Source: Candidatus Cloacimonadota bacterium (GTDB taxonomy: Bacteria > Cloacimonadota > Cloacimonadia > Cloacimonadales > JAFGVF01). From it: a DNA stretch of 15,127 nt. The stretch lies in NCBI GenBank assembly GCA_016938155.1, contig JAFGVF010000426.1, positions 1 to 15,127 on the forward strand. The letters run 5' to 3'. Under the pieces are notes generated by a model, which was not told the origin of the DNA, did no database searches, and was given only the letters and a program-made list of their open reading frames with translations. A program made the translations under genes and the position numbers. This document shows, piece after piece, positions 1-6,205 of this stretch (position 1 is its first letter; every line of letters starts with the position of its first letter).

Positions 1-190
1 GAGTGTTTCCAAGAAGATGGGAGTAAGTGCAATTCCACATACTTTCATCATTGATAAAGAAGGTACAGTCGTATTCGATTTCAATTCCGGTAAACCGGGA
101 GCAGAAGATGTTCTTGAGCAGGAGATTCAGAAACTGCTCGGTCTGGAGCCCATTATTGACGAACCTGTTGAAGCTACTCCGGCTGAATAG
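1..190 (+). CDS. TlpA/ResA-like thioredoxin-fold protein, C-terminal fragment
   Basis: The frame is open from the window edge (first whole codon at base 2) to TAG at 188-190, giving 62 visible residues; the N-terminus with any CXXC active site lies outside. The visible part reads VSAIPHTFIIDKEGTVVF, the cis-proline loop (IPHTFIID) and following strands of TlpA/ResA/redoxin-type thioredoxin folds. It ends in a C-terminal helix and a short acidic, Pro/Ala-rich tail (EPVEATPAE). Family knowledge: these are periplasmic or membrane-anchored thiol-disulfide reductases or peroxiredoxin-like proteins. The next gene starts 9 bp downstream, so the two are almost certainly cotranscribed. The fold call is secure. 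Reductase versus peroxidase cannot be decided without the missing active site. Confidence 0.8.
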   Translation, partial: SVSKKMGVSAIPHTFIIDKEGTVVFDFNSGKPGAEDVLEQEIQKLLGLEPIIDEPVEATPAE

Positions 191-199
191 AGGGTGTTG

Positions 200-1624
200 A
201 TGAAAAAGACTATTTTTCTCTTACTCCTAATTACAGCTCTCAGCTTACTCTCAGCGGAAGACTTTTCGCTCAGCGGTACTAATGATCTGGAGTTAGTCTA
301 TAAAACAGCTGAAGACTCTCTCAACACATACTTCTACAATGAACTCAGTCTCTCGGCTAATTACAAGAAGCTGGTTTTTGGAATGAAGTTTCTGGCAGAA
401 ATGCCTCGCTATTACAGCGATAGACCTATTGATGAATTGAACCCTCGTGATGTGGAAGTCAAATGGGACGAAAGATATCTTACATACGAAGGTGAGAAGA
501 TGACTCTTCATATCGGGACCACAGAAGAGTTTATTGGTTCAGGGATGCTCTTTAGAGCCTATCGTGATGACGATGTAGATGTGGACACCCGACTTGACGC
601 TGCCTTGATCAAAGCTGAAACTGATTTTTTCCGCGTTAAGAGTCTATACGGTGCCTATGAAGCAAGCAGTTATCCTGATAAATACAACCTTGCCGGTTTG
701 TTTGATGTTGAGACATTAGTTGTTCCCCACACTAAGATAGGTGTAACCTATGTCCAGAATCAAGCCTTGATTTCGAACTCCGAATATGACCTTCTAAAGA
801 TTTATGGAGCCAGAATTGTCCAGGAATGGGATTATTTCGATATGTATGGAGAGTACGGAAAGAGTTATACAGACAAAAGCGACATAGAAGGTGATGGATA
901 TTACGCTAACCTCAATGCATACATTGGAGAATTCACTATTACCGGTGCCTATAAAAGATACCTGAATTTTAAATATGACTTGAACGATGTCCCAACGGTT
1001 AATTACCACGAAGAAACTCTTGCCGACGATGTATCAAATGGTGAGGATGAAGAGGGTTTCATGGGAGAGCTTAGCTGGGAGCATAATGATTACAGTCTTT
1101 TCTTCAGTTATTCTGAGGCATGGGACACTCATAGAGATCGTCAAATGAATGATTTCTTCGGTTCTCTCGGTAAGATGTTCGGTGAAAATACCATTACTGC
1201 TGAATGCGGTTATTGGGAAAAAGTTAATGATGACCTTGTAACATGGCGTCGTGAAATAACTCCAACTCTTATCTTTGATATCCCGACAGACTTCTTGGGA
1301 TATCATATCAAGACGGAATTACAGAGAATAGAGAAAGAGACGCAGGGAATTGCTCTTGAACATTGGGAACCTTTGTTACAGACTGATGTAAGTTACGATA
1401 TCTATTCCCTCTCTGTTATTGCAGAGACAAATTTGGAAGAATTCGGAGACATCATGGACAGTCGGTTCTTCCTGAATGCAGAATTTAGAACAACAATATA
1501 TGAAAACACTGATGTTGTCCTCTTTGCAGGGGCAGAGAAAGGTGGAAAGGTATGCCGTAACGGTGTATGCAAGACAAACAAGCCTTTCGAAGGTGTAAGA
1601 CTCGAGTTATCCACAAGATTTTAA
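200..1624 (+). CDS. Outer-membrane beta-barrel protein, DUF6029-like, in a thioredoxin cluster
   Basis: The protein has 474 residues. I chose ATG at 200 because AGAGGG (189-194) lies 5 bp upstream; the in-frame GTG at 194 overlaps that ribosome-binding site. A signal peptide is clear (MKKTIFLLLLITALSLLSA, then EDFSLSG). The rest is alternating polar and aromatic strands typical of a barrel (for example YFDMYGEYGKSY and ITGAYKRYLNFKY), and the chain ends in phenylalanine (LELSTRF), as outer-membrane barrels often do. Close to the C-terminus is VCRNGVCK, two cysteines (about residues 452 and 457) four apart. From memory, the Bacteroidota family DUF6029 has a similar cysteine-containing C-terminus and is found beside TlpA-type genes, which fits the upstream gene. 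That family name is a tentative match. The substrate is unknown. Confidence 0.72.
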   Translation: MKKTIFLLLLITALSLLSAEDFSLSGTNDLELVYKTAEDSLNTYFYNELSLSANYKKLVFGMKFLAEMPRYYSDRPIDELNPRDVEVKWDERYLTYEGEKMTLHIGTTEEFIGSGMLFRAYRDDDVDVDTRLDAALIKAETDFFRVKSLYGAYEASSYPDKYNLAGLFDVETLVVPHTKIGVTYVQNQALISNSEYDLLKIYGARIVQEWDYFDMYGEYGKSYTDKSDIEGDGYYANLNAYIGEFTITGAYKRYLNFKYDLNDVPTVNYHEETLADDVSNGEDEEGFMGELSWEHNDYSLFFSYSEAWDTHRDRQMNDFFGSLGKMFGENTITAECGYWEKVNDDLVTWRREITPTLIFDIPTDFLGYHIKTELQRIEKETQGIALEHWEPLLQTDVSYDIYSLSVIAETNLEEFGDIMDSRFFLNAEFRTTIYENTDVVLFAGAEKGGKVCRNGVCKTNKPFEGVRLELSTRF

Positions 1625-1636
1625 AGGAGATTAAAG

Positions 1637-2386
1637 ATGAAAAGAACTATTATCATGCTCATATTTATTGCCCTTGTTGCCATGCTGGCAGCACAATTAA
1701 CCGTAGATATCCCTTTTAGCACCAATCTCGTCGGACCGGAACCTCATGGAACTGAGAACTGGACTTCTGAGTATTTTCATATCACCAATACAGGTGCAAC
1801 AGGCACATATTCTGTAGTATTGGTACCGGAAAACCTGCCCGAAGGCTGGATGTGTACTTGGTGTAATGAAGGACTCTCAAATGTTCCTGATGGATGTCAT
1901 CCATACTCAGCTCCGGCATGGGAAATTACTTTCCTCTCCGGTGAAACTCTGAGCCTTGATTTTCAGGCTATTTATAGTACTTCCGGTGCTTTTGATTTCT
2001 CCTATGTCATTGACTCAGCCGATTTAGCTGCTCCACTCGTTCTGCCTTTCAATTTCAGAACTGAAGACTATGACAGTATCGATGAAGATATAATCCCCGG
2101 ATTCAGACCTGCTCTTAACGGCAACTTCCCGAATCCTTTCAATCCTGAAACAACCATCAGTTTTGCTCTTACCAAAGAACTTGCAATCAATGCAAAACTT
2201 AGTATCTATAACATCAACGGTAAGTTAGTGAAGTCATTTACAAATCTCACTACTACCAACGATAGGGGCACTGTTGTTTGGCATGGTATGGACAATAATG
2301 GGAAAAGTTGTGCATCAGGTGTATATTATTATCAATTAAGTAGTGGTAATTTTTTAGAAACGAGAAAGATGATATTAATTAAATAG
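1637..2386 (+). CDS. Secreted protein with CTWC motif and C-terminal FlgD-like sorting domain
   Basis: This 249-residue protein starts at ATG 1637, 6 bp after AAAGGAGA (1623-1630). Its ribosome-binding site overlaps the stop of the previous gene. Residues 1-19 form a signal peptide (MKRTIIMLIFIALVAMLAA). Residues 20-150 are a small beta-rich domain I cannot assign, with cysteines at 73, 76 and 87; GWMCTWCNEG is a CXXC motif in an exported protein. Residues 160-249 are a FlgD-like/type IX type-A sorting domain: NFPNPFNPETTISF, then LSIYNINGKLVKSF, WHGMDNNGKSCASGVYYYQL and the terminal RKMILIK. Family knowledge: this domain directs cargo to the type IX secretion system or the cell surface. The position after a thioredoxin and a barrel suggests a redox-related exported partner, but the N-terminal domain is unrecognised and its function is not claimed. 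Confidence 0.78.
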   Translation: MKRTIIMLIFIALVAMLAAQLTVDIPFSTNLVGPEPHGTENWTSEYFHITNTGATGTYSVVLVPENLPEGWMCTWCNEGLSNVPDGCHPYSAPAWEITFLSGETLSLDFQAIYSTSGAFDFSYVIDSADLAAPLVLPFNFRTEDYDSIDEDIIPGFRPALNGNFPNPFNPETTISFALTKELAINAKLSIYNINGKLVKSFTNLTTTNDRGTVVWHGMDNNGKSCASGVYYYQLSSGNFLETRKMILIK

Positions 2387-2401
2387 CTTTCCAAATCATA
2401 T

Positions 2402-2432
2402 AAAAAAACCCTGTCGTAGGACAGGGTTTTTT
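2402..2432. terminator. Bidirectional intrinsic terminator between convergent genes
   Basis: CCCTGTC (2409-2415) pairs with GACAGGG (2420-2426) around a GTAG loop. Seven A's precede the stem and six T's follow it, so a U-tract follows the hairpin on either strand. It lies 16 bp after the + strand stop at 2386 and just beyond the - strand stop at 2438, so it probably serves both genes. Confidence 0.9.
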
Positions 2433-2437
2433 CATTT

Positions 2438-3496
2438 CTATAGCTTCTTACTCCCGGGTTCAAGTAGCTCCCAAAGACTATCGATTTTGGTAGTCTGGTC
2501 TCCGATGTAATTAAGGGGAATGCATTTCTTAAGGTAGGTTGAATCGGGGTAAATGGTCTTATTATTCTTCATTTCAGGGCTGATCAAAGTATCGTAAGCT
2601 GTTTTATTCGGTGATGGGTAACGAACATAATCAGCATTTCGGGCTGCTATTTCGGGTGAACAGAGATAGTTGATAAATTTGTATGCCAATTCCTTGTTTT
2701 TTGCCTTTTTGGGGATAACCAGAGAATCTATCCAGAAGGTTGAACCCTCCTTACAAAGGACATAGTCAATAAACGGAAAATCTTTTATTGTGCTGTTTGC
2801 ATCACCGTTATAAGCCATCGCAAGACAGCTCTCATTATCACTGATTTCCTTCTTCTGATTTGGAGAATGATAAATTGCCCCATTCTCATCCCATCGTTTC
2901 AAAACTTCATAAGCACGAGTAAGATTTTCTTCGGAAGTATCATTAGGGTCGCACCCAAGTAAAATTAAGGCTGTCCCGACCAAATCCCTCCGGTCTTCCA
3001 ATAGGATGATTTTGCCTTTGTATCTGGCATCAGAAAGAATATCCCACGACACTTCAGATTCAGGATTCAAATCAACAAGATTGCGATTATAGGCTATTCC
3101 CGAAACACCCCAGAAATAGGGAATTCCATATTCATTATTCGTATCGTAAGAGCTGTTTTTTTGTAAGATTTCCAAGTCAAGATTACTATAATTCGGGATA
3201 AGTTCTTTGTCCAATTTTTCTATCAAATTCATGTTTTGAAGGATTTGGAGATGATCACCGCTCGGGCAGGCAATGTCATACTTTCCGGGATACTCCATGA
3301 GATGTTCTAACATCTCTTCATTGGTTCCATAGGTGTCTATGCTGACCTTACAATTATTAGCCGTTTCAAACTCTGTAACTAAACTCGGGTCAATGTAATC
3401 TACCCAATTATAAACTCTTAACTTCGCTTTTTGTGTGCAACCACTTGAAAACAAAGCAACTAATACTACCCCAACTATTAAAACACTTCTCCTCAT
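2438..3496 (-). CDS. potD: Polyamine ABC transporter substrate-binding lipoprotein (PotD family)
   Basis: The protein has 352 residues, close to E. coli PotD (348). The start (CAT at 3494-3496) follows a purine-rich GGAAGGG site on the - strand. It has a lipoprotein signal peptide with lipobox FSSGC (Cys20) and Thr at +2. Diagnostic segments are LRVYNWVDYIDP (29-37), GIPYFWGVSGIAYN (124-137), LLEDRRDLVG (165-174), STFWIDSLVIPKKAKN (252-267) and VRYPSPN (291-297). Compared from memory with E. coli PotD, ligand contacts are kept as W31, Y34, D168, W255, D257 and Y293; E171 is Asp and W229 is Tyr (Y229). The binding pocket therefore appears functional for spermidine or putrescine. No PotA, PotB or PotC genes adjoin it: downstream is a terminator with a convergent gene, upstream a long gene-free region. 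It may work with a distant transporter or as a sensor. Confidence 0.9.
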   Translation of the reverse strand: MRRSVLIVGVVLVALFSSGCTQKAKLRVYNWVDYIDPSLVTEFETANNCKVSIDTYGTNEEMLEHLMEYPGKYDIACPSGDHLQILQNMNLIEKLDKELIPNYSNLDLEILQKNSSYDTNNEYGIPYFWGVSGIAYNRNLVDLNPESEVSWDILSDARYKGKIILLEDRRDLVGTALILLGCDPNDTSEENLTRAYEVLKRWDENGAIYHSPNQKKEISDNESCLAMAYNGDANSTIKDFPFIDYVLCKEGSTFWIDSLVIPKKAKNKELAYKFINYLCSPEIAARNADYVRYPSPNKTAYDTLISPEMKNNKTIYPDSTYLKKCIPLNYIGDQTTKIDSLWELLEPGSKKL

Positions 3497-3510
3497 CTTT
3501 TCCCTTCCTT

Positions 3511-3534
3511 AAATACTTCATACTCGCAGTATTT
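3511..3534. promoter_or_regulatory. Inverted repeat in the potD leader
   Basis: AAATACT (3511-3517) and AGTATTT (3528-3534) are a perfect 7-bp inverted repeat separated by 10 bp. It spans the transcription start predicted from the candidate promoter at 3536-3563 and lies 15 bp before the potD start codon. It could be an operator or a small leader hairpin. An AT-rich repeat of this size can arise by chance. Confidence 0.3.
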
Positions 3535-3535
3535 A

Positions 3536-3563
3536 TATTTACTAATCCTGCTTTAAATGTCAA
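3536..3563 (-). promoter_or_regulatory. Candidate promoter of potD
   Basis: Read on the - strand: a perfect -35 TTGACA (3558-3563), a 16-bp spacer and TAAATA (3536-3541). Transcription would start near 3529, giving a leader of about 33 nt. The -10 box is weak against the E. coli consensus, but the same TTGAC/TAAATA pair occurs before the gene at 10880. Confidence 0.42.
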
Positions 3564-3717
3564 GGATATTTGCTTAACAAAAACACTGTTACTCTTATCC
3601 ATATATCCATATCCAAGCTTAGTAAGGGTAAATTCTACATGTGGGAGTAAACCATTAGACAACTTCAACGAACCACTCCCAATATATAGGGAATGCCAGT
3701 TATAATCCTTCACATTG

Positions 3718-3772
3718 CCTTATGGACTCTTAATAGACTCCTTATAGACACCTTATGCTCTCCTTATGAAAT
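3718..3772. repeat. 11-bp tandem repeat, AT-rich array of five units
   Basis: There are five consecutive 11-bp units: CCTTATGGACT, CTTAATAGACT, CCTTATAGACA, CCTTATGCTCT and CCTTATGAAAT. The CCTTAT start is kept in four units and modified in one (CTTAAT), and the period is exact. Eleven is not a multiple of three, so the array is not built as coding sequence. It shares a CTCC-centred core with the two GC-rich arrays further along, which suggests a common repeat family. Confidence 0.8.
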
Positions 3773-3800
3773 CATTAAGTGAGTAGTCGGAAATTATATT

Positions 3801-3835
3801 CATTTTACATCGTGAAAAAACGATATTGTAAAATG
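3801..3835. repeat. Imperfect hairpin (CATTTTACA...TGTAAAATG)
   Basis: CATTTTACA (3801-3809) is a perfect inverted match to TGTAAAATG (3827-3835). Inside, TCG (3810-3812) pairs with CGA (3821-3823), leaving a TAT bulge and an A-rich loop of 8 nt. It lies directly after the five-unit array. There is no T-tract, so it is not an obvious intrinsic terminator. It may be an operator or part of the same repeat element. Confidence 0.55.
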
Positions 3836-3949
3836 CACTAAAAATACAGCTAAAGCAGTACCTCCAAATATCATTGTACCCGGTTTTGGTGATAAAATGC
3901 CTTAACGCCTCTATTTATCGTGCTTAACCCCATTTCCCGGTTGCGTTGC

Positions 3950-3982
3950 TCCTGCGGCTCTCCTGCGGGTCGCCTGCGGCTC
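3950..3982. repeat. 11-bp tandem repeat, GC-rich array of three units
   Basis: There are three exact-period units: TCCTGCGGCTC, TCCTGCGGGTC and GCCTGCGGCTC. The preceding GGTTGCGTTGC (3939-3949) may be a decayed fourth unit. The array sits inside possible flanking arms: CTTAACGCCT (3901-3910) is the reverse complement of AGGCGTAAG (3993-4001) apart from one extra A, and CCCAT (3929-3933) matches ATGGG (3985-3989). The whole of 3900-4001 could therefore fold as one imperfect stem with the units in its apical part. Confidence 0.75.
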
Positions 3983-4105
3983 ACATGGGCAAAGGCGTAA
4001 GAGGGTCGGAAGAGAAACGGTAGTCAAACCCATCATGGCTGGAAGCGGATGATTGGTTAATTACCGGCGAAATCGGCATATCTTCTCATGGTTTTGCCGT
4101 ACCTC

Positions 4106-4171
4106 TCCCGTGGGTCTCCCGTGGATGCCACGGGAGACCCACGGTTGACCCACGGGAGACCTACGGGAAGA
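4106..4171. repeat. Six-unit 11-bp array that reverses orientation, forming a 17-bp perfect palindrome
   Basis: Six contiguous 11-bp units fill exactly 66 bp. Two are in one orientation (TCCCGTGGGTC, TCCCGTGGATG). Four are in the other (CCACGGGAGAC, CCACGGTTGAC, CCACGGGAGAC, CTACGGGAAGA). At the switch, CCGTGGGTCTCCCGTGG (4108-4124) faces its perfect reverse complement (4128-4144) across a 3-nt ATG loop. The downstream copies at 4150-4168 can pair with 4106-4124 instead, with one mismatch, so two alternative stems are possible. No T-tract follows, so a rho-independent terminator is unlikely. Confidence 0.85.
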
Positions 4172-4348
4172 TTTTGCACATTCAATGTAAGTCTAATCTG
4201 TTCGGTAAGGCTTTGAATAGAGTTAATGTGTTAAATGTCATTAATTCTAATGATATGTAAAATGATTTAAAAGAAAAACCGGAGATGAAATCAGTGTTAA
4301 GCTTGAACGGTATCTGGAGCAGATATTTGAGTAACTCAAAATTAATTC

Positions 4349-4376
4349 TTTACAATATATTATTTCGAGTGATAAT
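4349..4376 (+). promoter_or_regulatory. Candidate promoter of the recJ operon
   Basis: TTTACA (4349-4354), a 16-bp spacer and GATAAT (4371-4376) each match the sigma-70 type consensus at five of six positions. Transcription from about 4383 would give a leader of about 105 nt before the recJ start at 4487. No better pair was seen closer to the gene. Confidence 0.45.
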
Positions 4377-4486
4377 AGAATTTAGATGCAGAGTGTGTGC
4401 ATAAAAGATTATGTATCATTATATTGAGGTAGGTATCTGCGTCACTGAAAATGAATTATGAGAATAAAAATATAAAGGATTTAAAC

Positions 4487-6202
4487 ATGGAGAAAAAATG
4501 GGAGTTTGAACAAAAGTTAACTCCTGAATTGAAGGCGATACGCAAATTGATTCGAACCCAGCTGAAATGCCCTGTATTGGTAGCAGATTTGCTGGTAAGA
4601 AAAGGCTTGTACACCGTTGAGGAAATTGAGGAGTTTTTTAATCCATCCCCTACCGGCATTCATGACCCTTTCCTTTTCAAGGACATGGAAAAGGCGGTGG
4701 AAAGGATTCTCAGGGCTATCGACAGTAAGGAAAAAATCACAATATACGGCGACTATGATGTGGACGGAACAACTGCTACATCACTTTTATATCTCGGATT
4801 AAAACGCCTGGACGGTATTGTTGACTTCTATATTCCCCACAGAATGATTGACGGTTACGGATTATCAAGTGCAGGTTTACAGCAGATTCAACAAGACGGA
4901 ACCTCGCTTATCATAACGGTTGATTGCGGGATAAATGCCCTTGATGAAGTGGATATGATCAATCAACTCGGGATGGAAGTTATAATCACCGATCACCATA
5001 ACCCCAAGGATATTCTTCCAAACGGTTATGCAATAATAAATCCCAAAGTCCCCGATTGCGGTTATCCCTTCAAGCAATTAGCCGGAGTGGGAGTGGCTTA
5101 CAAACTTTTAATGGCAATTTATACCAAGCTCGGTATTGATTCATCCGATAATATCAATAAGTATCTCGATTTGGTTGCTCTCGGAACAGTGGCAGACATT
5201 GTACCGCTGATAGGAGAGAACAGAATCTTTGCCAGTATGGGACTCAAGCATCTGGAAAACAAGAACAACTATGGCTTGAATGCTTTAATTGATATTGCTA
5301 ATTTAAACGATAAAACCATCAATACTTCTAATATCGTTTTCGTGCTTGCACCTCGTATAAATGCAGCCGGAAGAATGGGTAGTGCCGCTATCTCTGTGGA
5401 ACTTCTAATCTCAAATGAAGAGAAAAGAAGCTACGAGCTCGCCGAGATAATCGAACAACAGAACTCCCTGCGTCAACAGGCAGACCAGAAAACATATCAG
5501 GAAGCCTGCGATATAATCAGTCAGAAATACAAGGATTTAGATAACACTCCTTGTATCATTGTATCTTCTGACGGTTGGCATCCGGGAGTAATCGGAGTTG
5601 TTGCTTCGAAACTGGTGGAAAGATTCTATCGACCAGTTATAATGATATCTTTTAAGGACGGTCTTGGCAGCGGTTCGGGAAGAAGTATTGCAAGCTTTGA
5701 TTTGTTTGCAGCAATTACGGCAGTTGAAAATAATCTCTACAGTTTCGGGGGACACAAATATGCTGTGGGCTTAACCCTGGGTCAGGAATCGCTTGATAAA
5801 TTTGAATTAGACCTGAGCAAATTCGTACAACATAATCTCGACCTTAACAGCCTTATCCAAACCATTGAAATAGACAGGACAATCGAGTTGTATGACATAA
5901 ATCTCGGACTCCTGGATTGGATTGAGAAGTTTTCACCCTTTGGACCGGACAATATGCGTCCGGTTTTCTGTACCAAAGATGTAACAATCAGCAGTTACCC
6001 CTATACGGTGGGAAGAAATCACCTCAAGATGAAGGTTATAAAAGATGGAGTAACCCTGGATATTATCGGCTACAATCTGGGACACATGCTGGATAAATTA
6101 CGCAAAAATAGTGTTATAGACATTGTCTATACATTTGAAATAAACAACTTCTTCGGTAAGAAATCGATACAGGGAAAACTGAAAGACCTCAGGATTCATT
6201 AA
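4487..6202 (+). CDS. recJ: Single-stranded-DNA-specific 5'-3' exonuclease RecJ
   Basis: I chose ATG 4487 (571 residues) because AAGGA (4475-4479) lies 7 bp upstream; the in-frame ATG at 4451 has no ribosome-binding site. The length matches E. coli RecJ (577). The DHH phosphoesterase core is complete: IYGDYDVDGTTATS with DYDVDG at 89-94, TVDCGIN, TDHHNPKD with DHH at 169-171, the PFKQLAGVGVAYKL segment, DLVALGTVADIVPL and NAAGRMG (292-298). The DHHA1 part follows with SDGWHPGVIGVVASKL, GSGSGRSI and GGHKYAVGL (GGHK 421-424), then a C-terminal OB-like domain. Family knowledge: RecJ is a cytoplasmic metal-dependent nuclease that acts in recombinational repair and mismatch-repair excision. It is the first gene of a compact operon; the next start is 3 bp past its stop. 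Confidence 0.96.
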   Translation: MEKKWEFEQKLTPELKAIRKLIRTQLKCPVLVADLLVRKGLYTVEEIEEFFNPSPTGIHDPFLFKDMEKAVERILRAIDSKEKITIYGDYDVDGTTATSLLYLGLKRLDGIVDFYIPHRMIDGYGLSSAGLQQIQQDGTSLIITVDCGINALDEVDMINQLGMEVIITDHHNPKDILPNGYAIINPKVPDCGYPFKQLAGVGVAYKLLMAIYTKLGIDSSDNINKYLDLVALGTVADIVPLIGENRIFASMGLKHLENKNNYGLNALIDIANLNDKTINTSNIVFVLAPRINAAGRMGSAAISVELLISNEEKRSYELAEIIEQQNSLRQQADQKTYQEACDIISQKYKDLDNTPCIIVSSDGWHPGVIGVVASKLVERFYRPVIMISFKDGLGSGSGRSIASFDLFAAITAVENNLYSFGGHKYAVGLTLGQESLDKFELDLSKFVQHNLDLNSLIQTIEIDRTIELYDINLGLLDWIEKFSPFGPDNMRPVFCTKDVTISSYPYTVGRNHLKMKVIKDGVTLDIIGYNLGHMLDKLRKNSVIDIVYTFEINNFFGKKSIQGKLKDLRIH

Positions 6203-6205
6203 ATC

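Larger units (their letters stand above)
3497..4486. other. Gene-free, repeat-rich region between divergent potD and recJ
   Basis: About 990 bp with no convincing gene lies between two divergently transcribed genes. It holds the potD promoter and leader, a five-unit AT-rich 11-bp array (3718-3772), an imperfect hairpin (3801-3835), a three-unit GC-rich 11-bp array inside a possible larger fold (3900-4001), a smaller inverted repeat (CGGCA 4074-4078 with TGCCG 4095-4099), a six-unit GC-rich array containing a strong palindrome (4106-4171), and a candidate recJ promoter (4349-4376). About 3935-4170 is visibly GC-richer than the surrounding genes. Short open frames exist, for example 3408-3713 on the - strand and a 39-codon frame at 4285 on the + strand, but none has both a good ribosome-binding site and a recognisable product. 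Confidence 0.75.

Noticed and set aside
3408..3713. 101-codon open frame on the - strand reaching upstream of potD
   Set aside because: It begins with GTG at 3713 after a weak AAGG that lies inside the 11-bp array, overlaps the first 89 bases of potD in another frame, lies over the potD promoter and matches no family I know. A degraded coding remnant cannot be excluded; a protein search of residues 1-75 would decide.
3718..4171. CRISPR array
   Set aside because: The units are 11 bp and directly contiguous, with no spacers, and no cas gene is present.
4266..4334. Short frame reading GDEISVKLERYLEQIFE, which looks like the tail of a real protein
   Set aside because: Only about 22 codons are open; in-frame stops lie just upstream (4263 and 4251) and no start codon or ribosome-binding site is present. 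It may be a gene remnant, but that is not supported beyond its appearance.
4285..4404. 39-codon frame (ATG 4285) between the repeats and recJ
   Set aside because: GGAG directly touches the ATG with no spacing, the product is unrecognisable, and the frame runs through the candidate recJ promoter.
4451..4486. Upstream ATG of recJ as the real start
   Set aside because: It has no ribosome-binding site, while ATG 4487 has AAGGA at good spacing and gives the usual family length.
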